From an uncultured Acetatifactor sp. (GTDB lineage: Bacteria; Bacillota; Clostridia; Lachnospirales; Lachnospiraceae): DNA of 64,000 bases. The position numbers and the translations under genes were made by a program. The first letter of the stretch is position 1; each line of letters opens with the position of its first letter. The stretch spans positions 62,001 through 126,000 of the forward strand of contig CALWSL010000007.1 in the NCBI GenBank assembly GCA_944384205.1, written 5' to 3'. Of the stretch, positions 9,126 to 17,448 are shown one piece after another. The notes under the pieces were generated by a model. The model made no database searches. It was not told the DNA's origin and saw only the letters and a program-made list of their open reading frames with translations.

Positions 9126-9659
9126 ATGACACCAGAAGAAAAAGTAATAATGACGAAGGCTCAGCGTATCAGTAGATGGAATGCACAAAAATTGTATTAT
9201 TCTACAGGTAAACAGTATCAGAGAAAATGGACTGTGAAGAGAGGAGAAGTTTATTTTGTGGATTTAGGGGAGAATGTCGGTAGTGAGGAAAATAAACTTC
9301 GTCCGGTTGTTGTATTACAATCGGATGCATATAATTTCAAGTCACCGGTATTTACATGCGCCATTATTTCATCTAGTGCTTTGACGATTCAGGATATTCA
9401 GGTTCCGATTACTGGAACGTACCCGTATAAAGATGAGAATGGTGTGAATAAATTTTTAGTTGGAAACGTGGATTTAGGGCAGATAAAGACCGTAGGTAAA
9501 GAAAGAATAGTAAATAGTAAGGTTTGTATGCTCAAGCAGGAGATACAAGAAATAGATAGAAAACTCTTGAATGCGCTTGGTTTATCTAGTATAATTAAGT
9601 CAAAGGAAAACACCATTAAATCATTGCAAGGTAAAATAGAATATATGAAAAAGCAATAG
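9126..9659 (+). CDS. MazF/PemK-family toxin-like endoribonuclease
   Basis: A 177-residue protein with ATG behind GGAGGT (9111-9116). Residues about 38-140 form a PemK/MazF fold: KRGEVYFVDLG, then the RPVVVLQ strand, the FTCAIISS segment and the VGNVDLGQIKTV strand. MazF toxins are typically about 110 residues. This one has an extra 38-residue basic N-terminal segment and a C-terminal helical tail, likely a coiled coil, ending KSLQGKIEYMKKQ. Family members cut mRNA at short sequences. No classical MazE/PemI antitoxin is adjacent; the only upstream partner is the small XRE protein. Confidence 0.82.
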   Translation: MTPEEKVIMTKAQRISRWNAQKLYYSTGKQYQRKWTVKRGEVYFVDLGENVGSEENKLRPVVVLQSDAYNFKSPVFTCAIISSSALTIQDIQVPITGTYPYKDENGVNKFLVGNVDLGQIKTVGKERIVNSKVCMLKQEIQEIDRKLLNALGLSSIIKSKENTIKSLQGKIEYMKKQ

Positions 9660-9669
9660 ATATTTTTCG

Positions 9670-9698
9670 TTGACTTTTCATATAATATAATGTAGAAT
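9670..9698 (+). promoter_or_regulatory. Promoter for the candidate small RNA
   Basis: TTGACT at 9670-9675, a 17-base spacer, and TAGAAT at 9693-9698, immediately after the MazF stop. The expected start is about 9705, and a terminator follows about 90 bases later without an open reading frame between. Confidence 0.6.
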
Positions 9699-9704
9699 CA
9701 AATC

Positions 9705-9804
9705 TACAGATGTGGTCAATCTGGCGATTGATCGGTAAAATTGATTCAGTTATGGTGGATTTGGCGATCCATCGGTAGCTCCCACTTCGGTGGGAGTTTC
9801 TTTT
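9705..9804 (+). ncRNA. Candidate structured small RNA with two matching hairpins
   Basis: A non-coding interval of about 100 bases between its own promoter and a strong terminator. It contains two 25-base repeats exactly 40 bases apart (9713-9737 and 9753-9777), each reading TGG, six-base arm, TGGC, six-base arm, TCGGTA. The arms are TCAATC/GATTGA in copy one and TGGATT/GATCCA in copy two. The stems differ in sequence but both pair (one U-G wobble in copy two), which is covariation. Role unknown; an RNA antitoxin or antisense regulator for the neighbouring toxin is a possibility raised only by position. Confidence 0.6.
9779..9804 (+). terminator. Intrinsic terminator of the small RNA
   Basis: CTCCCAC, the stable tetraloop TTCG, then GTGGGAG (9779-9796), followed by TTTCTTTTT. 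This is a textbook rho-independent terminator. Confidence 0.88.
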
Positions 9805-9863
9805 TGTGATGGCCGTAGAGAGGCAGGGGTAATGCCCGAATCCAAATATCTCATTAGCGGGTA

Positions 9864-9892
9864 GGCAGTCAGAGTGATGGCTGTCTATTTTT
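9864..9892 (+). terminator. Second structured segment ending in a terminator-like hairpin
   Basis: GGCAGTC (9864-9870) pairs with GGCTGTC (9879-9885) through Watson-Crick and wobble pairs and is followed by TATTTTTATA. Upstream, TGCCCG near 9832 can pair with CGGGTA near 9858, so 9805-9892 may be a second small structured RNA or a read-through product of the first. Confidence 0.5.
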
Positions 9893-9979
9893 ATATTGAA
9901 ATGCAGTTGGAACAGATGTATAATTTTGTTGGGACAATAAAGCATATGTAGGTTACGACATGGATTGGAGGATGTTTAC

Positions 9980-10294
9980 ATGGAAGTTTCAAAAAGTGAT
10001 TGGAAATTATTCAGAGCTCGCATCGGTGATTGGCAAGAAGCATATATGGAACGCTTGGTTAAGGAATATATGGATTTATTAGATGGAGTAGAGAATGCTT
10101 CAGATAAATTCTGGAAGCTGGAAGAACGAATAAAAAAGGATAAGAAGCATCCGGGAGTAAGGCTTGAATTAAACAAAGGGAATATGATTTTCGATATTGT
10201 GACTTTGATTAATAGTGGTGTGATTACAACTGCTGACGTGGCAGATTTCAGTGATGAATTAAAAGAAAGTGTGGATTTTATTTTACGTAGGTAA
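9980..10294 (+). CDS. Conserved small hypothetical protein (SDWKLF family)
   Basis: A 104-residue protein starting at ATG 9980 with GGAGGA at 9967-9972. It begins MEVSKSDWKLFRARI and ends with an ADFSDELKESVDF segment. It is charged and mostly helical with no membrane segment or known catalytic motif. A decayed relative lies at 37745-37925, where the same opening (SKSDWKLF) and closing (DDLADFSDELK) motifs are recognisable, so this is a real gene family carried on islands. It sits 37 bases before the TOTE-type gene. Function not recognised. Confidence 0.75.
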   Translation: MEVSKSDWKLFRARIGDWQEAYMERLVKEYMDLLDGVENASDKFWKLEERIKKDKKHPGVRLELNKGNMIFDIVTLINSGVITTADVADFSDELKESVDFILRR

Positions 10295-10331
10295 CAGGGG
10301 ATTATGTACATAGGAATTGCAGGTGATATTT

Positions 10332-13301
10332 GTGAATATAGAAGCGTATGATGCGGAGTCTTTAAGAAAGCTCGTCAGACTCCTTGAATATGAGAATAGG
10401 TTGCTGAAGGATAAATTGAAGAAAGAAAATATTCCATATGACGAGGTAAATCCTTTTGAAGAGACGATAGACAATGTAGAAGAGTACGATCCTGATCAGG
10501 GAGAACGTATCGTCAATCCCACGTTTATAACAGAGGAAATGGCGACACACTTCTTTTCTATGTTTTGGGGACGAGAGGATGTTTATGCCAAGCGTGGTAA
10601 GAATGGCGGCTATTTTCCGCAATGTGATAACAGATGGGATGCCAGACTTTGCCCGAAACAGAGAGGCGAAAAGACTTTCTGTGACGAATGTGAAAATACC
10701 AAGTGGACACGCTTGGATGTTAAGAAGATTATTGCACATCTATTAGGGTATAAAGAGGATGGCTCAGATGTAATAGGTGTATATCCGCTGTTGCCTAATG
10801 GGATGTGTAGATTTATTGTATTTGATTTTGATAATCATGAAAAAGGTGCAGAAGCGACAGATTTTGCCAATACAGATAACGAGTGGCATAAAGAAGTGGA
10901 TGCTCTTAGAAAAATGTGCGAGATAAATGGTATTAGGCCATTGGTGGAACGCTCGCGTTCCGGTAAAGGTGCTCATGTATGGATTTTCTTTAAGAAAGCA
11001 ATACCAGCTTCTGTAGCAAGAAATTTTGGTTTTATGTTATTGGATAAGGGTTCTGCATCTATTAACTTAAAGTCATTTCATTACTATGACAGAATGTATC
11101 CGTCTCAGGATGTGGCAAGCAGTATCGGGAATCTAATTGCATTGCCCTTGCAGGGACAGGCACTTAAAAATGGTAACAGTGCATTTGTGGATGAAAACTG
11201 GAATGCCTATCCGAATCAGTGGGATGTTTTGCTGAATAAAACAGAAAAATTAGGTATAGAGGATATTGAAAAACATATGGCAAAATGGCAGGCAGAGTTG
11301 GCAGAAAGTCGGGGAATGCTTGCTGGTACCGATATAAATAACAGACCAAAGCCATGGAAAAAGAAGTGTGAGTTTGTTAAGGCGGATGTGGTTGGTAAGC
11401 TACATATGGTGCTTAGTAATGGTGTTTATATTGACACGCTAAATCTTATGCCGAGAATACAAAATCAGATTCGCAGTCTGGCTGCTTTTGATAATCCGGA
11501 ATTTTATAAAAATAAGAGACTGGGATATTCCAATTACTATAATTTTAGTGCTGTATATTTGGGCAAAGACGTTGATGGCTACATACAAATTCCAAGAGGG
11601 CTAAAAGAACGGATTATAGATGAGTGTAATAAAGCTGGAATTTCTGTTGAAATATCTGACCAAAGGGAAAAGGGGCGTCCTATAAGAGTTTCGTTTAAAG
11701 GTGATTTACGGACACAGCAGGAACTGGCAGCAGAAAAATTACTGACCTATTCAGATGGCGTATTAAGTGCAGCAACTGCATTTGGTAAAACGGTTGTGTG
11801 TAGTTATCTGATTGCGGAGCGCAAAGTGAATACTCTTATTTTATTACAAAGTAAGGATTTGCTGAATCAGTGGGTGGATGAGCTGAACAAATTCTTGGAC
11901 ATTAAGGAAGAACCACCGGAGTATGAAACCAAAACAGGCAGAAAGAAAAAGAGAGACAGTGTTATAGGTATTTTGCATGGTAGTAAAAATACATTGACAG
12001 GTATTGTAGATGTTGCCATGGTTGGCTCTATGTATAGCAAAGGTAAGTTTAATGACCTGATTAATTCTTATGGAATGGTAATTATGGACGAATGTCATCA
12101 TGCGGCATCCAATACGTCTGTGGAATTATTGCAGAAAATCAATGCCAAATATGTATATGGAGTTTCTGCGACGCCGAAGCGTGGAGATAGCTTAGATAAA
12201 ATTATCTATATGCTACTTGGACCGCTTCGCCATAGATTTACGGCATTGGAGAGAGCACAGGAGCAGGGAATAGGTCATTATTTTGTACCAAGGTATACAA
12301 GAGTTGTAGACACTGCTGACAGTAAAGATGACATCAACAAGGCTTATAGTCTAATTAGTACAAGCAAGGTACGTAATGATATGATTATAAGTGATGTGAA
12401 GAAAAGTGTTGCTCAGAATCAGACTCCGGTTATATTAACCAGATTTAAGGAGCATGCAAAACTTCTGTATGATGCGTTGAAAAATGAAGCTGACCATGTA
12501 TTTCTTTTGTATGGTGATAATTCCGACAAGGAAAATGCAGAGATACGAGTGAGGTTAAAGCAGGTTCCTAGAACGGAAAGTCTTATCTTAGTTGCAACCG
12601 GACAGAAGATAGGAGAGGGATTTGATTTCCCAAGACTTGATGTGTTAATGCTTGCTGCACCGGTATCCTTTGAAGGGCGTCTGGAACAGTATGTAGGAAG
12701 ATTAAATCGTGACTATGAGGGTAAAGAGGCTGTTTATGTATATGATTACATTGATGCCCATATAAGATTTTTTAATAAAATGTACGGCAAAAGGTTGAAA
12801 ACATACAAGCGTACCGGATTTTCCATATGGACGGGTGATGAACATACTAAGCAGATAATTAATGCTATATATGACTCTGGTAATTACACGGAAAAATTTG
12901 AGCAGGATATTGTGGAAGCAGAGGAATCAATTGTGATTTCCAGTCCGGATATACGACAGGACAAGATTGACAGATTGTTATTATTAGTAAAAGAGCGTCA
13001 AGAAAAAGGTGTACATGTAACAGTCATCACGACAGAACCGGAAGAAGTGATTTATGGTAGTGCGGATGTATGTTATGGTTTGATAAGCGAGATGAAACAA
13101 GTAGGAATAAATGTAGTGACAAAGGCAGAAGTCGAAGAAAGATTTGCTGTTATAGATGATGAATTGGTATGGCATGGAGGTATGAATCTGCTCGGTAAGG
13201 TAGATATATGGGATAATTTAATGCGTATCAAAAATCATCAGGTGGCGGCAGAATTGCTAGAAATTTCACTTGGCACTATAACAGAATCTGAAGGAGGTTG
13301 A
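10332..13301 (+). CDS. TOTE-type conflict protein: primase, SF2 helicase and PLD-like domain
   Basis: 989 residues from GTG 10332, chosen because AGGTG at 10321-10325 is well placed; earlier in-frame TTG and GTG codons are weaker. After a short coiled N terminus comes a cysteine cluster (LCPK...FCDEC, about 105-118). An archaeo-eukaryotic-primase-like domain follows, with FIVFDFDNH (about 159-167) and ERSRSGKGAHVWIF (about 204-217). The helicase core shows an AFGKT P-loop (about 482-486) and MDECHH (about 583-588). The last 120 residues look PLD-like, but the expected HxK histidine is replaced (EERFAVIDDELVWHGGMN). This matches the primase-helicase proteins of TOTE conflict systems. Antiviral or mobile-element function is inferred. 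Confidence 0.8.
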   Translation: MNIEAYDAESLRKLVRLLEYENRLLKDKLKKENIPYDEVNPFEETIDNVEEYDPDQGERIVNPTFITEEMATHFFSMFWGREDVYAKRGKNGGYFPQCDNRWDARLCPKQRGEKTFCDECENTKWTRLDVKKIIAHLLGYKEDGSDVIGVYPLLPNGMCRFIVFDFDNHEKGAEATDFANTDNEWHKEVDALRKMCEINGIRPLVERSRSGKGAHVWIFFKKAIPASVARNFGFMLLDKGSASINLKSFHYYDRMYPSQDVASSIGNLIALPLQGQALKNGNSAFVDENWNAYPNQWDVLLNKTEKLGIEDIEKHMAKWQAELAESRGMLAGTDINNRPKPWKKKCEFVKADVVGKLHMVLSNGVYIDTLNLMPRIQNQIRSLAAFDNPEFYKNKRLGYSNYYNFSAVYLGKDVDGYIQIPRGLKERIIDECNKAGISVEISDQREKGRPIRVSFKGDLRTQQELAAEKLLTYSDGVLSAATAFGKTVVCSYLIAERKVNTLILLQSKDLLNQWVDELNKFLDIKEEPPEYETKTGRKKKRDSVIGILHGSKNTLTGIVDVAMVGSMYSKGKFNDLINSYGMVIMDECHHAASNTSVELLQKINAKYVYGVSATPKRGDSLDKIIYMLLGPLRHRFTALERAQEQGIGHYFVPRYTRVVDTADSKDDINKAYSLISTSKVRNDMIISDVKKSVAQNQTPVILTRFKEHAKLLYDALKNEADHVFLLYGDNSDKENAEIRVRLKQVPRTESLILVATGQKIGEGFDFPRLDVLMLAAPVSFEGRLEQYVGRLNRDYEGKEAVYVYDYIDAHIRFFNKMYGKRLKTYKRTGFSIWTGDEHTKQIINAIYDSGNYTEKFEQDIVEAEESIVISSPDIRQDKIDRLLLLVKERQEKGVHVTVITTEPEEVIYGSADVCYGLISEMKQVGINVVTKAEVEERFAVIDDELVWHGGMNLLGKVDIWDNLMRIKNHQVAAELLEISLGTITESEGG

Positions 13302-13308
13302 TAACTAT

Positions 13309-14985
13309 ATGAAAAAACAACTCAAATGCTACATCTACACCCGTGTATCCACTTCCATGCAGGTAGATGGATACAGCTTAGATGCGCAAAAAGATAAATT
13401 GCATAAATACGCGGATTACCAGGACATGATTATCGCCGGAGAATACTCTGATGAAGGTAAATCCGGTAAAAGTGTGGAAGGTCGCCCGCAGTTTCAGCAG
13501 ATGCTTCAGGACATTGAATCGTGTAAAGATAACATCGATTTCGTACTTGTATTCAAATTATCACGATTCGGACGAAACGCAGCGGATGTATTATCTTCCC
13601 TTCAGAGAATGCAGGATTTTGGTGTTAATCTTATCTGTGTGGAAGATGGTATCGACAGTTCAAAAGATGCAGGTAAACTGATGATTTCCGTGTTATCTGC
13701 GGTGGCTGAAATTGAGCGTGAGAATATATTAGTTCAAACTATGGAAGGACGCAGACAGAAAGCAAGAGAAGGTAAATGGAATGGCGGCTTTGCTCCTTAC
13801 GGTTATCAGCTTATCAATGGCGAATTGCATATTGCTGAGGATGAAGCAGAGGTTATTCGCATTATCTATGATAAATTTGCCAATACCACCATGGGAATTG
13901 CGGCTATTGCAACATTCTTAAACAACAGCGGATACAAGAAAAAGCTTCGCCAGAACAATACCATAGAAGGCTTTTCCACATCTTTTGTAAAAGGTGTTTT
14001 GGATAATCCTGTGTACTGCGGTAAGCTTGCTTTTGGCAGAAGAAAGAATGAGAAGATTCCGGGCACAAGGAATGAGTACCACATTGTGAAGCAGGACAAG
14101 TATATGCTTAACGATGGTATCCATGAGGCGATTGTATCGGAAGAATTGTGGAATCAGGTGCACAAAAAGAGACAGGAAACCGGAGTTGCCAACATCAAAA
14201 CGCACAGTCTGGATCATGAGCATATTTTATCCGGTATTATCAAATGTCCTATCTGCGGAAGTGGTATGTATGGCAATGTAAATCGTAAAAAGCATCCGGA
14301 CGGCGGACATTATAGAGATTATTTTTACTATGCCTGCAAGCACAGAACCTTTGTGAACGGTCATAAATGTACTTACCGTAAGCAGTGGAGTGAGGATAAA
14401 ATCAACGCAGCTGTAGAAGAGGTGATTCGTAAACTGGTAAACAATCCAAAGTTCAAAACGGAGATACAGAAGCACATCGGACAAAGCATTGATACGCAGG
14501 AACTGGACCGAGAGCATACAGGCTTACAGGAGAGATTAAAACAGGTAACCGGAGCTAAGAATAAACTGGCGAATCAAATGGATAACTTATCTGTATCGGA
14601 CAAGCATTATGACAAGAAGTATGAGGATATGCAGGTGCGCCTGGACAAGCTTTATGATGAGATTGAAGAAATTGAAACTCTGATTGAAGAAGTGGAGACC
14701 AGATTGTATAATATTAGGCAGGAGAAAATATCCGGTGACAATGTGTATCAGTTCTTATTATTCTTTGATAAGCTGTATGACAGATTTACGGATATTGAGA
14801 AGAAAACATTCATGAAGAGCTTCCTTGCGGATGTAAATATTTATGAGGAAGAGCAGGCGGACGGAAGAATACTTCGTAGTCTAAAGTTTAGATTCCCTGT
14901 GTTTTTCAATGGGAAAGAGATATACGAATTGGATTGGGACAACGAAAGTACAGTTGAGAGCTGTGTGTTGCTATGCAGAGCCTGA
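13309..14985 (+). CDS. Large serine recombinase (integrase/transposase type)
   Basis: 558 residues with ATG behind AAGGAGG, seven bases after the preceding stop. The N-terminal resolvase domain has YTRVSTSMQ (R12, nucleophile S14) and FKLSRFGRN. A recombinase domain follows (about 160-270), then a zinc ribbon (CPICGSG...YACKHRTF...HKC, about 312-350) and a coiled coil (about 395-470). This is the layout of large serine recombinases that integrate and excise genetic islands at attB/attP sites. It is the last intact gene of the AT-rich island and probably mobilises it; the partner att site cannot be placed from this window. Confidence 0.93.
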   Translation: MKKQLKCYIYTRVSTSMQVDGYSLDAQKDKLHKYADYQDMIIAGEYSDEGKSGKSVEGRPQFQQMLQDIESCKDNIDFVLVFKLSRFGRNAADVLSSLQRMQDFGVNLICVEDGIDSSKDAGKLMISVLSAVAEIERENILVQTMEGRRQKAREGKWNGGFAPYGYQLINGELHIAEDEAEVIRIIYDKFANTTMGIAAIATFLNNSGYKKKLRQNNTIEGFSTSFVKGVLDNPVYCGKLAFGRRKNEKIPGTRNEYHIVKQDKYMLNDGIHEAIVSEELWNQVHKKRQETGVANIKTHSLDHEHILSGIIKCPICGSGMYGNVNRKKHPDGGHYRDYFYYACKHRTFVNGHKCTYRKQWSEDKINAAVEEVIRKLVNNPKFKTEIQKHIGQSIDTQELDREHTGLQERLKQVTGAKNKLANQMDNLSVSDKHYDKKYEDMQVRLDKLYDEIEEIETLIEEVETRLYNIRQEKISGDNVYQFLLFFDKLYDRFTDIEKKTFMKSFLADVNIYEEEQADGRILRSLKFRFPVFFNGKEIYELDWDNESTVESCVLLCRA

Positions 14986-15052
14986 TACCTAGAACTCTTT
15001 GTTTTTACGCAGTTTTTTAAGCATTATGTGAATTCAAAGGAGAAATTGACTA

Positions 15053-15166
15053 ATGAGTGCAGGATATATATATGTATTGATTAATAAATCATTAGAGGGT
15101 TTGATAAAAATTGGTAGTACAACTTTGGGGGCAAAAGAGATACCGGCTTCTTTGACGAGAGATTGA
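15053..15166 (+). pseudogene. Truncated GIY-YIG (T5orf172-type) nuclease gene stub
   Basis: A 37-codon open frame with a good AAAGGAGA site at 15036-15043. It starts MSAGYIYVLINKSLEG and continues LIKIGSTT, the opening of T5orf172/GIY-YIG proteins (GYIYVLIN, then KIGKTT). After this the homology ends and a stop follows, so the rest of the gene is gone. Its position just after the serine recombinase suggests the island's arrival or a later deletion cut it. A GIY-YIG identity from so short a stretch is an inference, but the motif order fits. Confidence 0.6.
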
Positions 15167-15252
15167 GTTGATGAAAAAGAATGTATCATGGGGTAGCCAT
15201 GTTTTGATATATTTCCGATACTGTAATAGAAAATTTAAAAAGGAGTCAAAGT

Positions 15253-15744
15253 ATGATATACGAATTAGCGACAACGGAGGATTCGATTGCTGTATATAAT
15301 TTAGTGAAGAATACCATAAGAACAGTATATCCGAAATATTATCCGGCAGAAGTAGTGGATTTTTTCTGTGAACACCACAGCATAGATGCTATAACAAAGG
15401 ATATTGAAAACGGTTATGTTAGCGTGCTTAAGATAGATGGAAATATCGTAGCAACAGGTTGTTTTATAGATAATCACATTACAAGAGTTTATGTGTTGCC
15501 GGAATACCAGAAAAAAGGTTATGGCACATTTATTATGAAAAATATAGAAGCTCAGATTAGTGAAAAATATGATAAGGCATATTTGGATGCTTCACTGCCG
15601 GCGGCAGCACTTTATGAAAAATTAGGATTTTCCACCATAAAGCATGAGCGTTATCCTGTTGAAAATGGAATGATACTTGTGTATGAGGTTATGGAAAAAG
15701 AACTTTATAAAGCTTGTACGGAGATAAATTATAATGGAAATTAA
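15253..15744 (+). CDS. GNAT-family N-acetyltransferase
   Basis: 163 residues with the acetyl-CoA binding motif A of GNAT enzymes (RVYVLPEYQKKGYGTFIM, about 77-94) and the later LYEKLGF motif B. RBS AAAAAGGAG precedes the ATG. The substrate cannot be told from sequence. It overlaps the next GNAT gene by 11 bases, so the two are co-translated. They form the first ordinary chromosomal-looking unit after the mobile island. Confidence 0.9.
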   Translation: MIYELATTEDSIAVYNLVKNTIRTVYPKYYPAEVVDFFCEHHSIDAITKDIENGYVSVLKIDGNIVATGCFIDNHITRVYVLPEYQKKGYGTFIMKNIEAQISEKYDKAYLDASLPAAALYEKLGFSTIKHERYPVENGMILVYEVMEKELYKACTEINYNGN

Positions 15745-16207
15745 AAGAGCAACAATAGAAGATATAGAGGAACTGGTAAGAACAAGGATTATAGTTCTTC
15801 GTGCAGCAAATAAGTTGTCCGATGATGTGGATATGTCAGTGGTGGAGCAGGAATCTTATGTATATTATAAGCGGGCTTTGGGAACAAATGAGCATATTGC
15901 ATATCTGGTATATGATAACGGAACATTTATTGGTGCAGGTGGTGTCAGCTTTTATCAAGTTATGCCGACGTACCATAATCCAAGTGGTAAAAAGGCATAT
16001 ATTATGAATATGTATACCGCCCCGGAATACCGCAGACAGGGAATTGCAATTCATACATTAGATTTACTGGTAAAGGATGCGAAGAAGCAGGGCGTATCAC
16101 AGATTGCGTTAGAAGCAACGGATATGGGGCGACCATTGTATGAGAAATATGGGTTTGTAAAGATGGAAGATGAAATGGTGATTAAGCAGTATGAAAAGGA
16201 GCTGTAG
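15734..16207 (+). CDS. GNAT-family N-acetyltransferase
   Basis: 157 residues. Motif A reads MYTAPEYRRQGIAIHTLDLL (about 95-114), followed by an ALEATDMGRPLYEKYGF segment typical of this family. It begins inside the end of the preceding GNAT gene. The two are only distantly similar, so this is a pair of related enzymes rather than a recent duplication. Acceptor unknown; small molecules, antibiotics or protein N termini are all possible. Confidence 0.9.
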   Translation: MEIKRATIEDIEELVRTRIIVLRAANKLSDDVDMSVVEQESYVYYKRALGTNEHIAYLVYDNGTFIGAGGVSFYQVMPTYHNPSGKKAYIMNMYTAPEYRRQGIAIHTLDLLVKDAKKQGVSQIALEATDMGRPLYEKYGFVKMEDEMVIKQYEKEL

Positions 16208-16290
16208 GATATGAACAATAAAACAATTTATCATCCATTAACAGCTCCTTTCAAAAGAAGCATCTTTTACAATGAGTTAGTAAAATTTAA

Positions 16291-17448
16291 CTACTCTGTC
16301 TGTTTTTCCAATATAGCAGTAAAATCATCGGTCATGCCGGACAGTATTTCTATCCCTGATTCTATATGCCCAAGAGGAATCAAACCATTTGATTCCCGAA
16401 AGTCCTGATAAAAGATAGATAAATTTCCCCAAGGCTCATACAGACAGAAATCCCCTATATCCGGATCACATCCGTCCGGCTCTCCTTCAGTTGGCAATTC
16501 CTCCGGAAGATAGATAATATTTTCGATATGATTAAAATCTTCAAATGTCAACTCCAATGGCAGCATATCATACAATGCGTTTGCTGCAGGCGTATCATAT
16601 AGGGTAATGGCAATTTCCTGCCCATCCACAATCAACAGAATCGATTTATCGGTATTTTCCGAAGCTTCTTCAGTGTTTGCAGTTTCTGCCGTTTTATCAG
16701 AAAACCCGAGTTCATCCAGCCACGCATTCACAGCGGACTGCGCTTCATCAACTTCCGGTCTATAGATGCCGATGGGTTCCAATATTTCTGTAGAATCCGG
16801 CAAAGCTGCCGTGATATCCTGAATGGTGGCGGCAAGACCGCCCGTTCCATGCGTAACGAAAGGAATCACGGTTTTTCCCGAAAAATCATATTCTTCAATA
16901 AAGCTGTGAATTGCCATAGGTACCGTATACCACCAGTTTGGAAAACCTAAGAATACGATGTCGTAATCCTCCATATTTTCTATATGCGTGGCTAGTTCCG
17001 GACGGGCATTTTCAGCCTTTTCCTCCGCCGCCCGTTCCAGACACTCATCATAATCACTGGAATAGGGTTCTGTCACAACAATCGAAAAAAGCTCCCCTCC
17101 GGTACGCTCCTGAATCCAGCAGGCAAGTTTCGCAGCATTTCCGGGAACCAGGACACTGGCAGAAGTGGTAGCATCTGTATCTACAGACTCCGGATCATCC
17201 ACAACGGTGTTATCTGCCCATGTAAAATATGCAATCAAAATATGACTGCTGCTGTCTTCTTCCGTATCAACAGTGGCGTCAATTGCTATACTGTCTATAT
17301 TGTTATCAGACGACGGTTCTTCTGCCTCATTCTCTGCAGATATAAAAGATTCACTTTCACTTTGTTGTACGGTATTCTCCTGACCTGCGCAGGAGGTCAA
17401 AGTAAAAAGGAAGCAAATACTGAGAAAAATAATTGTCGGTTTCTTCAT
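16291..17448 (-). CDS. Lipoprotein with flavodoxin and cyclophilin-like domains
   Basis: 385 residues; ATG at 17448 chosen because AAGGGGGA precedes it and a clear lipoprotein signal follows (MKKPTIIFLSICFLFTLTSC, lipobox cysteine at about 20). After an acidic Ser/Glu-rich linker comes a flavodoxin domain (ILIAYFTWADN, then DIVFLGFPNWWYTVP and VIPFVTHGTGG). The last 120 residues (ILLIVDGQEIAITLYDTPAA to the end) match cyclophilin-like fold domains. It would be anchored outside the membrane, unusual for a flavodoxin. Last gene of the minus-strand operon, overlapping the DUF4405 gene by four bases (ATGA). Confidence 0.85.
   Translation of the reverse strand: MKKPTIIFLSICFLFTLTSCAGQENTVQQSESESFISAENEAEEPSSDNNIDSIAIDATVDTEEDSSSHILIAYFTWADNTVVDDPESVDTDATTSASVLVPGNAAKLACWIQERTGGELFSIVVTEPYSSDYDECLERAAEEKAENARPELATHIENMEDYDIVFLGFPNWWYTVPMAIHSFIEEYDFSGKTVIPFVTHGTGGLAATIQDITAALPDSTEILEPIGIYRPEVDEAQSAVNAWLDELGFSDKTAETANTEEASENTDKSILLIVDGQEIAITLYDTPAANALYDMLPLELTFEDFNHIENIIYLPEELPTEGEPDGCDPDIGDFCLYEPWGNLSIFYQDFRESNGLIPLGHIESGIEILSGMTDDFTAILEKQTE

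Noticed and set aside
16211-16408. Plus-strand 65-codon frame after the second GNAT gene
   Set aside because: It runs into the antisense of the flavodoxin lipoprotein and shows no motif. The GGAGCTGT/ACAGCTCC inverted repeat there has a 34-base loop and no T tract, so a terminator was not called.
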